Shown one piece after another: positions 1 through 6,894 of a stretch of DNA of 8,491 nucleotides. The stretch comes from a bacterium. GTDB taxonomy: Bacteria; Electryoneota; RPQS01. The stretch lies in assembly GCA_018814465.1 (NCBI GenBank), contig JAHIZR010000256.1, positions 1 through 8,491 on the forward strand, in the 5' to 3' direction. The notes beneath the pieces are model-generated. The model was not told where the DNA came from, made no database searches, and saw only the letters and a program-made list of their open reading frames with translations. The position numbers and the translations under genes were made by a program. The stretch's first letter is position 1. Every line of letters begins with the position of its first letter.

Positions 1-84
1 AATCTCTTTCAGCTTTTTAGGAGGGATGCCCTGTTTGCCGATCTTGCGAAACTGGGAATTGGTGGTATCGAGTGTGAGAGGCAT
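1..84 (-). CDS. Hypothetical protein, N-terminal fragment (runs off the left edge)
   Basis: A reading frame opens with ATG at 84-82 on the minus strand and stays open for 28 codons to the window edge. The product starts MPLTLDTTNSQFRKIGKQG and continues with a Lys-rich IPPKKLKEI stretch. I do not recognise the family. There is no signal peptide or membrane segment in the visible part, so a cytoplasmic protein is likely. No other start codon lies in frame just upstream. A GGAG at 99-96 sits 11 bases before the ATG, a slightly long but usable Shine-Dalgarno spacing. The gene points the same way as the acetyltransferase, but 289 bases and a hairpin lie between them, so co-transcription is uncertain. 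The fragment is short and chance openness cannot be excluded. Confidence 0.5.
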   Translation of the reverse strand, partial: MPLTLDTTNSQFRKIGKQGIPPKKLKEI

Positions 85-373
85 GAGCGGAACTGCTCCG
101 AAGATTGTGGACTCTTGCCGTAGAAAACGTCTTTAAGATTCCGGGCACCCGGGGACGGGCGCCTCGGCGGTATTGGATTCCGGCCGGGTTGCGCACTCTA
201 CTGACTCGTTTGCCAAAGAATCACTGTGCTTAGCCCGGCGCGGCGGATAATATGTCCGCAACACGCAGGAGCGTGCTGCCTAGTGCCTTGCGCGGCGGAA
301 AGAAACTCTGGAGCTTTATCGGGATTCCGGATACCAAACCTTCGAAGACTGCGGTTTGGTTCCGGAATGACAG
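85..373. other. Intergenic region with palindromes, no credible gene
   Basis: This stretch lies between two minus-strand genes. The one open frame inside it (226-465, plus) overlaps the acetyltransferase gene antisense, has an Arg/Pro/Cys-rich non-protein-like composition and no family resemblance, so I do not call it. The region is rich in short palindromes: CCGGG-CA-CCCGG at 141-152, GCGGA/TCCGC at 243-259, CACGC-AGGA-GCGTG at 262-275, and the long imperfect hairpin at 324-368 described separately. The 10-mer GCGCGGCGGA occurs twice (238-247 and 290-299). No convincing promoter for the gene at 84-1 was found. Confidence 0.6.
321..371. repeat. Palindromic intergenic element, REP-like hairpin
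   Basis: The left arm at 324-340 (ATTCCGGATACCAAACC) pairs with the right arm at 353-368 (GGTTTGGTTCCGGAAT). This gives 16 base pairs with one bulged T (332) and a 12-base loop (341-352). Read on the minus strand, the element starts GTCATTCC (371-364) and ends GGAATCCC (328-321). These are the typical ends of dispersed palindromic repeats found between genes in many bacteria (family resemblance from memory, not searched). It starts 2 bases past the stop codon of the acetyltransferase gene, so the transcript end would fold here and could be protected or terminated. No T-run follows on the minus strand, so it is not a standard intrinsic terminator. Confidence 0.7.
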
Positions 374-880
374 TCATATCTTTGAATACAAGTATTGCAG
401 AACGGAAATATCAACGTAGCTGCCGAATTTATGCCCCGCTTCCTTCATCACGCCGACATCGGTGAAACCCAGCTTGTGGCACATGTTCAAGCTGACTGTG
501 TTGGAGGTTGCGATGCGCGCGACCAATAGATGCATGCCAACTTTCTCCCCCGCCACGATAAGTTCCTGCAGCAGGCGCTTGCCGATTCCCTGCGCGCGAT
601 GACGCTTATGCACGAAGACGGATGCTTCGGCGGTCTGCGAATAGGCGGGACGGTTTGACCATTGTGTTAATGATGCCCAACCCGCGATCTCGCCGTTCAA
701 ATCACAGACGATGACCGGCCAGGACTCCCCGTGTCCTTCCAGCCAAGCCTGCCGCTCCTGAACACTCTGGATGATGGTATCCATCGTGGCGATGGAGTTC
801 GTGATCGCGTCGTTATAAATTTCCGTAATCGCGGGAACATCGGAGGATACGGCGCGCCGAACAGTCAGAAGAGATGACAT
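374..880 (-). CDS. GNAT N-acetyltransferase, phosphinothricin / methionine-sulfone acetyltransferase-like
   Basis: The 168-residue cytoplasmic product has the full length and order of the Pat/Bar/YncA (MnaT) branch of the GNAT superfamily. These enzymes move the acetyl group of acetyl-CoA onto the amino group of L-amino-acid analogues such as phosphinothricin or methionine sulfone/sulfoximine. Visible hallmarks are an N-terminal strand and helix (TVRRAVSSDVPAITEIYNDA, residues 6-25), the GWASL strand at 67-71, an acidic residue (Glu85) before the SVFVH strand, the pyrophosphate-binding loop R-A-Q-G-I-G at 95-100, and the family-typical HKLGF (135-139) and KFGSYVD (151-157) toward the end. The ATG at 880 matches the expected N-terminus, although no Shine-Dalgarno precedes it. 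A promoter at 1001-973 drives it away from the peptidase operon, so the two look functionally unrelated. The true substrate cannot be read from sequence; detoxification is inference. Confidence 0.88.
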   Translation of the reverse strand: MSSLLTVRRAVSSDVPAITEIYNDAITNSIATMDTIIQSVQERQAWLEGHGESWPVIVCDLNGEIAGWASLTQWSNRPAYSQTAEASVFVHKRHRAQGIGKRLLQELIVAGEKVGMHLLVARIATSNTVSLNMCHKLGFTDVGVMKEAGHKFGSYVDISVLQYLYSKI

Positions 881-972
881 ACGACAGAAAAATCAGCGGT
901 GTGGACAGGAGCTTCAAACAGCGAAGCGGCGAGGCAAGGGCGTGACTCGCCAAGATACGTTCTTAACTTCTC

Positions 973-1001
973 ATTATACGAAAGTTTATGCGCTATATCA
1001 A
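973..1001 (-). promoter_or_regulatory. Sigma70-like promoter for the acetyltransferase gene
   Basis: On the minus strand, a -35 hexamer TTGATA (1001-996, 5 of 6 to consensus) is followed by a 17-base spacer and a perfect -10 hexamer TATAAT (978-973). The expected start of transcription is near 966, giving a leader of about 86 bases before the ATG at 880. A short inverted repeat, AACTT (965-969) with AAGTT (982-986), flanks the -10 box and might be an operator, but five bases is weak evidence. Confidence 0.65.
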
Positions 1002-1201
1002 GGCAAAAAAGGTTAACTTTATGTCAGAGAAACCGGTCTGGGAGGCAAGGGGAAGGCGAGTTGGTTCTCAATCAGCCGGACAGGAAAAAGAGGAAAGCTT
1101 CTACAGAGGAAAACCGTGGCTTGGGGTTTGCAGAATCGCATGGAGTTCGCCAAATCGCGCTCTGCTCGTGAAAAACTAATAACTTGGACACCATTTTTTA
1201 C

Positions 1202-1230
1202 TTGACAAACTGGAAAGATTTTCCTATTCT
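1202..1230 (+). promoter_or_regulatory. Sigma70-like promoter for the peptidase-porV-lipoprotein operon
   Basis: A perfect -35 hexamer TTGACA (1202-1207) is followed by exactly 17 bases and the -10 hexamer TATTCT (1225-1230, 4 of 6 to consensus). Transcription would begin near 1237, about 164 bases before the ATG at 1401. A Bacteroidota-type TAnnTTTG box (TAAATTTG, 1297-1304) also lies in the leader, but its upstream partner is poor (TTAG at 1274-1277), so the sigma70-like site is preferred. Confidence 0.6.
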
Positions 1231-1400
1231 ACAGAAGCTTAGGAATTTAGAGACCGATATTAACGCAAGTTCGTTAGCTGTTTTCCCGCAAGCTTTTAAA
1301 TTTGGACACAGCACTCAGATCCGGAAAACGGGCCTGAGGGGTGTGAATTAAAAGCTTAGTTGGTGTGCGGTTTGCGAACTTTTTTGTTATATTGATTGCT

Positions 1401-4400
1401 ATGGCAAACATATCCCGTAAAACATTCATTGTTCTGAGTTTACTTGCAATCACGACTCTATTGTGGTCGGAGGGCAAGTCGTCTCTGCCATCACGCACGG
1501 TGAAGTCGGGCAAGCAGGCTTCCAAGCGGATTACTGAGTCGGTGGAGCGGCAAGTCAAGCTGGTTGACTACTCTGAGGGCAGTCTCCTGATCGAGTGGGA
1601 ATGTCCCGAGCCTCAGATCGTACGAAATGCTGAAAACGGAGAGGTTTCGGCGATTCGAATGAAGGGACTTATGCCTCTCTATGAGACTGGAGTTCCTGAA
1701 CTTCCGGTAGCCGGAGAGCTACTTGATTGTCTGCCGGGGCCGGTCAGTTTCCAGATTATTGACTCAGAGTTTGAGTCGGAGGAACTGGGGACTGTACAAC
1801 CGACACCCGAGGATTACCTCGTTGATCTGCGTCCAGAGGATGACTTTGTTCCGGATGATCAGGCTAAGTCTTTCGCGGAACGGGTGGCTGAGACTCCCAA
1901 GAAAGCAGGACTCTGGCCGGAGCAGGTCGTAACGCTGACCGAAGCCGGAGTCTATCGCGGACACCGGCTGGTCGCATTGAACATTCACCCGGTGCGAGTC
2001 GATGCGCGGAGCGGAAGGGCTCAGATATTAAAACGCATTACCCTGCGGGTTACTCTTCCGCGCGAACAAACCGTTGGCGAGCGGGCCGCGGATGATGTTG
2101 AGGAGACTCGATTGCTGAAGAGCCTGCTCGGCGAAATGGCGCCGACTGCTCAACTGACTCGCGCTGCCGAGCAAACGATACCCCGGAGCGAGAGTAATCC
2201 GGTGCTGGACGCCCCCGCCGACAACCGCTACCGGATAATCGTCAATGAGGATAATGTCTTTCGAGTCACCGGTGAAGATCTGTTATTTGCCGAACTGCCG
2301 TACTGGGAGATTGACCCGATAGACCTGCATCTTTGGAATAAGGGCGAGGAAGTGCCGTTTTTCTTGGTGGGAGGATTGGACGGTCATTTCGATGAAGAAG
2401 ACTATTTTGAGTTTTTCGGAGAGCGCAACACGAGGACGATGCTCCATATTGATTCATCCATTTATGAAGATCCGTATTCACAGGATAATGTTTACTGGAT
2501 GACTTGGGGCGACGGCCGTCCGGGGATTCGGCTGGGAGTTGAAGACGGTTCCTGGCATCCAACCTGGACCGCGACTGATTTGGACCGGGTGCGAACAAAG
2601 CAGCATTTCGAGAAAGACAATTATCTTACGCGGCTGTCGCAGACTTCACGGATTGCCGCGCCGCAGCTGCAGACGGGCGGCCCCTTATCGATTTACCGGG
2701 ATTACTGGTTCTGGGAAGAGCGGATTGATGCCTTCAGTTCACGCGAGTATGCTGTGAGTTTGATTCATCCGTTCGTGAGTTTGGGCGGGATCGGCACAGC
2801 GACAGTTATTCGCGCCTGTTTGAACGGTTTCAGTTGGGGAATCGGCAATTCGGATCATCACAGAGCGGTTGTTTCCATTAATGGATTGACGGAGCGCGGT
2901 CTTTCAGTCGGCAAGGTTTCAGCCAGCGATAACAATACCGTTTGGCGCGGCCAATCGTCGACTATCATAGAGTCCGATTTATCGAATACGGATCCGGTCC
3001 ATCCATATATTCCGAACATCACATCGGCGGCGCTTTTCCATGGACCGAATGTGATTCGTGTTGATTGTCCGGGAGACGGATTAGCCGGAACGGATGATAA
3101 GATATTAGTGAACTGGTTTGAAGTGGAGTATGACCGAGCACCGCGAGCGTCACAGGATTTTATCCGATTCACGTTTGACAAAGCACGCGGGGATACCTTC
3201 GCTTTGGATATTCGGGGCTTTTCATCGCGAGATATACAAGTCTGGAAGCTCGGGCAGAGCCGGCTCACAAACATGAATATCCGCAGAGTCACGCCAGTGG
3301 ATGAGTCCGCTTCTTGGGCGGCGCAGTTTCATTTGATTTCAAACGATGCATATGACATGATCGTCTTCAGCGATCATCATGTCAAGCCGCCACTGATGAT
3401 CGTAAAAGACAGCACGGACATCGATTTGCGGAATCAGACGGGGGCGCGTTATCTTCTGATTACTCATGACAGCTTTTTGTCTGATCCATCTCTGATGCGG
3501 CTTGACAGTCTGCGGCGGGCTTCGTTTTTCGGATCGGTCTTAACGGTCCCGGTCAGCGAAATCTACGAGCAGTTTTCCGACGGACTTGAGACGCCGCTTG
3601 CGATCCGCGACTTTTTAAAATATGCATACGAGCATTGGCCGATACGGCCCACTCATGCTTGTCTTGTCGGAGACGCGATTCTGCGCCAGCGAAATGGTCA
3701 TCCATCGGGAAATCTGATTTCATCGTTATTTGCTCAAACGCTGGATTTCGGGATTGCCGCATCCGATATGCTGTTCGGATGTGTATCCGGTCCGGACTGG
3801 GATATTATTCCCGATATAGCCGTCGGTCGGATATCCTGCCGGACTCCCCAGCAGCTTGAGACCTATGTCGAGAAGGTTTATGAATATGAGAAAAATCCTG
3901 ATTTTGAGGGATTGTTTCAAAGTCAGGTGTTAATGATCGCGGACAAGAATGACTTTGACTTTGATTTCGTAACGGATTTTTCGGAGTCTACACTCAGGCT
4001 CATGTCTCCGGATGCAAATATCAGCCGAGTTTATTTGGACAGCATCACGACGGGGCAGGGATTTGCGAGGCTGCGCGATGCTTTGAGTAACGGTTCGGTC
4101 ATTGCCAATTATAACGGTCACGGGGGAGGCGGTGTATGGAGCGGGACCGAATTGATCAACACGGAGGGAGTCGGCCTGCTGATCGGACAGAGCACATATC
4201 CACTGATTACGAATTTCACCTGTTATGTCGGGGCTTTTGACGAGCAGAACAATAATGCAGTATTGGGTGAAATCTTCTTGTTCGCGAGAAATTCGATCAC
4301 TAACGATCTTGTGGGAGCGACGGGATTCTACAGTTCATCCGGTGTGGGATGGGCGGCAGCCGGAAATTCGATGCAGAAGAGCCTGTTTCAGTTTATTCTG

Positions 4401-6890
4401 GACCGTCCGGCTCGTACTTATGGGGAAATTGTTCAGTTGAATAAAACGAGATTCTGGAGCTCCATCGGGCAAAGCATCTCCTTCAACTCCAATTACTCGA
4501 TGATGATGATGATGAATCTGCTGGGTGATCCGGGGATAAAGCTGGCGCTTCCGCGCGAAGATCTGTCCCCCGGTCTGGCCGAGCCATCGAATGTGGTAGA
4601 ACACGGACAGACGGTGCATGTTTCAGCGGAACTCCCATGGATTCCCGAAAGCGGAGAGCCGACCTTTGTGTATGCGCTTCCCTACAACGGCGATATTATC
4701 GATACGATCGAACACCGGCCCGGTCATGGCAACCGGGTCGTGTCGCCTTATGTTGCGACGACCCGTTCGCCCGCTTTTGATCGCACCCGGGTGATACCGA
4801 ATTTTGTTTACACACAGCAATTCGACTCGCTATCACTGGAGATTACCTCCCGGTTCGTCACCCCGCAGGGCCGGGTCGTCGTCTACGCGACGGATCCGTT
4901 CAACAGCCGCAGCGCAATCGGATCGTTTCCGATCTTTTTGCGCGACAGTCTGCTGACCGTGCGAATCTATGACGTGCATACGTGGCCGAGCGATATTATT
5001 CTTAGCGATTCCGTATTTCAGATACGGGCGACGATCATGCATGAGAACGATATGTCAAGCGTCTACATGCGCGGCATTTTCCGCCCGGCGCAAGGACCGG
5101 TCGTGCTGGATACGATGTATCTGAGCGAAGTGGAACCGGGCTTATGGGCATCGGACTACTTGGGACCGTATCATATGCAGGGCGGCCAGTATCGGGTGAA
5201 GTTTTTTGCGCAGCCATTCGGCGCCGAAATGTATGAAAGCGAGTTGTTTGATATTCGTGCCCAGAGCAGCCTTGACTTTTCAGCAAATCCGTCGCTTGAG
5301 GTCCCCCGGGGCGAACGTTCGGGCAAGCAACCACTGTACTATTTGCCCCTGGAAAGCACCGGCAATATTTACTCAGCACCTGTTACGGAGCTTCCGATCC
5401 GGCTGACGGGTGTCAGCGCGGACACCACTATCAGAACGATCGTCGAGGCTGATTCGACATATCTTGATACAACGATCACATTGCAAGATTCCTTCGTTGT
5501 TGACATGACCTTGACTGATCTTAATTTCTTTCAGAGATATTTCGAAGCGTTCATTCCGACGCGGTTTCGACCGCTGCCTTACGCGCTGACCATCAAGCTG
5601 GATCCTGATAATGTAATCGAAGAGAGTAATGAGGGCAATAATGTCTTTAAGGTCTTTATCGATCAGCCCGTCATGTATCCGGCAACATCCGGCTTAGGGA
5701 CTTATTATCCTGCGACCGCTGTTCACTCAGCGAGTGTTGGACCGCATCGATTCTGGGAGCCGGGGAAGCTGGACACGTTTTTCATGCACATTCCGCCGGG
5801 ACAGCTTCCAATCGACAGCGCGACTATCGTGTATTACGCTCCGCGGGAGATTGCTGATGCTGAATTGACCACACTGGGAAAGACGGGATTATACAGGACG
5901 TTTCCCGCGCTTTCGGGAAGTTCCAATCAACCGGTAGCGTTTCGGGCGACTCTGCAGGATACGAGTGAAGGATTGGGCGCGGAGTCGCAAGTGAATGTTC
6001 AGCTACTCGCTATGATGTATGATTCACTGGGCAGCTCACGGAGTTCTGCGGAGTTCGGGCTGTTTCAGAAACATGCAAATCGAGACTCCTGGTGGCGGCT
6101 GTCCGGGTCGGAGGTCACCCTTGAACCGTATGACACCGTGTTCGTGATCACCGCAATCGATCCCGGAGACTTTGACACGACTCGCGTGCTGAGAGTACAG
6201 TACCGAATGGTGGGAAGCGGCAGCACAAATCATCTTGGCGAATTCGCCATATTCCGCTCTGTGGATGAGCAAGGGCCTTCGGTTGACATCTCCGTGGGCG
6301 GGCTGCTGTTCACGCAGAATTCAATCCTGCCCTCCAAGCCTGAAATCTACGCCACGATCGCGGACCCGATCGGAGTTGACCGCAGTCCCGGCAAGTGCTA
6401 TTTAATTCTGGACGGCGATACCATTCCCGAGTGGCAGATCACATGGTCGGACACACTGGATTGGGGCGGCACGACATCCGCGCTGATTCGTCCCGAGATC
6501 GAGCCGGGCGAGCATCATTTTGAAGTATTCGCCACGGATAACGTCGGGAACATGTCAATACATGGCGTGGATTTCGTTACCCGGGGAGATTTCGGAATCG
6601 AATGGGCGCTGAATTACCCGAATCCTTTCAGCAAAACGACAACGATTGCCTATGTCCTGACCGGGGCTACCGATGATTATGTCGAGATAAAGATTTTTAC
6701 CGTCTCGGGAAGGCTGATTCGAACGATTCGCGATGTAGTCCGCGAGACGGCGAATTACCGGTCATTGGTATGGGACGGGCGCGATTCATTCGGGGATGAG
6801 GTGGCGAACGGAGTCTACTTTGCCCGCATCAAGGCAACGCGAGACGAACAGACGGTCGAAAAAACCGTTAAGCTGGCGAAGGTGAGGTAG
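1401..6890 (+). CDS. Giant secreted C25 cysteine peptidase with T9SS sorting domain, PorU-like
   Basis: This is a predicted cell-surface cysteine peptidase of family C25 (gingipain/PorU). PorU is the T9SS sortase that removes the sorting domain of cargo and anchors the cargo. From ATG 1401 the product has 1829 residues. Residues 1-24 form a signal peptide (MANISRKTF, then a hydrophobic core). An N-terminal prodomain-like region follows; YRIIVNEDNVFRVTGEDL (277-294), GHFDEEDYFEFFGE (328-341) and NVYWMTWG (363-370) are typical of PorU-type proteins. The C25 domain spans about 680-1053, with catalytic His907 in YNGHGGGG and Cys941 in TNFTCYVGAFD. Their 34-residue spacing matches gingipain RgpB (His211/Cys244), and C-x-x-G-x-F-D followed by LGE is PorU-like. 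Next come about 700 residues of Ig-like modules with a CARDB-like motif (LDPDN to NEGNN, 1400-1414). A type A sorting domain begins at NYPNPF (1738-1743) and includes WDGRD and NGVYFARI. GTG 1365 is an alternative start, but it would put a second hydrophobic block before the signal core. Neither start has a Shine-Dalgarno. A gingipain-like cargo protease is the main alternative. Confidence 0.85.
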   Translation: MANISRKTFIVLSLLAITTLLWSEGKSSLPSRTVKSGKQASKRITESVERQVKLVDYSEGSLLIEWECPEPQIVRNAENGEVSAIRMKGLMPLYETGVPELPVAGELLDCLPGPVSFQIIDSEFESEELGTVQPTPEDYLVDLRPEDDFVPDDQAKSFAERVAETPKKAGLWPEQVVTLTEAGVYRGHRLVALNIHPVRVDARSGRAQILKRITLRVTLPREQTVGERAADDVEETRLLKSLLGEMAPTAQLTRAAEQTIPRSESNPVLDAPADNRYRIIVNEDNVFRVTGEDLLFAELPYWEIDPIDLHLWNKGEEVPFFLVGGLDGHFDEEDYFEFFGERNTRTMLHIDSSIYEDPYSQDNVYWMTWGDGRPGIRLGVEDGSWHPTWTATDLDRVRTKQHFEKDNYLTRLSQTSRIAAPQLQTGGPLSIYRDYWFWEERIDAFSSREYAVSLIHPFVSLGGIGTATVIRACLNGFSWGIGNSDHHRAVVSINGLTERGLSVGKVSASDNNTVWRGQSSTIIESDLSNTDPVHPYIPNITSAALFHGPNVIRVDCPGDGLAGTDDKILVNWFEVEYDRAPRASQDFIRFTFDKARGDTFALDIRGFSSRDIQVWKLGQSRLTNMNIRRVTPVDESASWAAQFHLISNDAYDMIVFSDHHVKPPLMIVKDSTDIDLRNQTGARYLLITHDSFLSDPSLMRLDSLRRASFFGSVLTVPVSEIYEQFSDGLETPLAIRDFLKYAYEHWPIRPTHACLVGDAILRQRNGHPSGNLISSLFAQTLDFGIAASDMLFGCVSGPDWDIIPDIAVGRISCRTPQQLETYVEKVYEYEKNPDFEGLFQSQVLMIADKNDFDFDFVTDFSESTLRLMSPDANISRVYLDSITTGQGFARLRDALSNGSVIANYNGHGGGGVWSGTELINTEGVGLLIGQSTYPLITNFTCYVGAFDEQNNNAVLGEIFLFARNSITNDLVGATGFYSSSGVGWAAAGNSMQKSLFQFILDRPARTYGEIVQLNKTRFWSSIGQSISFNSNYSMMMMMNLLGDPGIKLALPREDLSPGLAEPSNVVEHGQTVHVSAELPWIPESGEPTFVYALPYNGDIIDTIEHRPGHGNRVVSPYVATTRSPAFDRTRVIPNFVYTQQFDSLSLEITSRFVTPQGRVVVYATDPFNSRSAIGSFPIFLRDSLLTVRIYDVHTWPSDIILSDSVFQIRATIMHENDMSSVYMRGIFRPAQGPVVLDTMYLSEVEPGLWASDYLGPYHMQGGQYRVKFFAQPFGAEMYESELFDIRAQSSLDFSANPSLEVPRGERSGKQPLYYLPLESTGNIYSAPVTELPIRLTGVSADTTIRTIVEADSTYLDTTITLQDSFVVDMTLTDLNFFQRYFEAFIPTRFRPLPYALTIKLDPDNVIEESNEGNNVFKVFIDQPVMYPATSGLGTYYPATAVHSASVGPHRFWEPGKLDTFFMHIPPGQLPIDSATIVYYAPREIADAELTTLGKTGLYRTFPALSGSSNQPVAFRATLQDTSEGLGAESQVNVQLLAMMYDSLGSSRSSAEFGLFQKHANRDSWWRLSGSEVTLEPYDTVFVITAIDPGDFDTTRVLRVQYRMVGSGSTNHLGEFAIFRSVDEQGPSVDISVGGLLFTQNSILPSKPEIYATIADPIGVDRSPGKCYLILDGDTIPEWQITWSDTLDWGGTTSALIRPEIEPGEHHFEVFATDNVGNMSIHGVDFVTRGDFGIEWALNYPNPFSKTTTIAYVLTGATDDYVEIKIFTVSGRLIRTIRDVVRETANYRSLVWDGRDSFGDEVANGVYFARIKATRDEQTVEKTVKLAKVR
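6600..6887 (+). other. T9SS type A C-terminal sorting domain (within the peptidase gene)
   Basis: The last roughly 95 codons encode a Por secretion/FlgD-like Ig fold. The order is ALNYPNPF, then a TTTIAYVL strand, IKIFTVSGRLIRTI, SLVWDGRDSFGDEVANGVYF, and a basic tail VEKTVKLAKVR. This is the signal that takes a periplasmic protein through the T9SS outer-membrane channel after Sec export, and PorV binds it. P. gingivalis PorU carries such a domain that stays attached, whereas ordinary cargo loses it. The sequence does not show which applies here. Confidence 0.85.
6880..6887 (+). promoter_or_regulatory. Shine-Dalgarno of porV inside the peptidase gene end
   Basis: AGGTGAGG lies within the last codons of the peptidase gene, 7 bases before the porV ATG at 6895. 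It matches the 16S anti-Shine-Dalgarno well and fixes the start. The overlap with the upstream coding sequence implies translational coupling. Confidence 0.75.
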
Positions 6891-6894
6891 CGAA

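Larger units (their letters stand above)
881..1400. other. Divergent intergenic region with two promoters and a long leader
   Basis: About 520 bases separate the acetyltransferase start from the peptidase start. Small plus-strand frames at 899-1171 and 988-1179 overlap each other in different frames. They encode basic, low-order sequences, lack a convincing ribosome binding site and resemble no family, so I leave them out. The identifiable content is one promoter facing left (1001-973), one facing right (1202-1230), and a leader of roughly 160 bases before the peptidase start. The part from 1030 to 1180 is purine-rich and unexplained. I recognised no riboswitch, tRNA or known small RNA. Confidence 0.6.

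Noticed and set aside
238..299. Direct repeat GCGCGGCGGA (238-247 and 290-299) as an attachment site or tandem repeat
   Set aside because: The copies are short and GC-rich, with different flanks and no integrase or mobile gene nearby.
324..368. Intrinsic terminator for the acetyltransferase gene
   Set aside because: The stem is strong, but no T-run follows it on the minus strand and the loop is long, so it is listed as a palindromic repeat instead.
226..465. Plus-strand open frame of 79 codons
   Set aside because: It overlaps the acetyltransferase gene antisense and the palindromic element, has Arg/Cys-rich composition and no family resemblance.
899..1179. Two overlapping small plus-strand frames (899-1171 and 988-1179)
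   Set aside because: They lie in different frames over the same bases and over the minus-strand promoter. They have no convincing ribosome binding site, and their translated sequences look random.
1274..1304. Bacteroidota-type promoter (TAAATTTG at 1297-1304)
   Set aside because: The -7 box fits, but the -33 partner is only TTAG, and a better sigma70-like promoter lies just upstream.
1184..1309. Repeated TTGGACAC at 1184-1191 and 1302-1309
   Set aside because: It is only eight bases, the flanks differ, and neither copy has a suitably spaced -10 box, so chance is the simpler explanation.
1365..1400. GTG at 1365 as the start of the peptidase
   Set aside because: It has no Shine-Dalgarno and would add the hydrophobic stretch FFVILIA before the basic n-region, breaking an otherwise standard signal peptide that begins at ATG 1401.
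4335..5379. Minus-strand open frames inside the peptidase gene (for example 4335-4619 and 5035-5379)
   Set aside because: They are antisense shadows of a clearly coding plus-strand gene and show no protein-like features.
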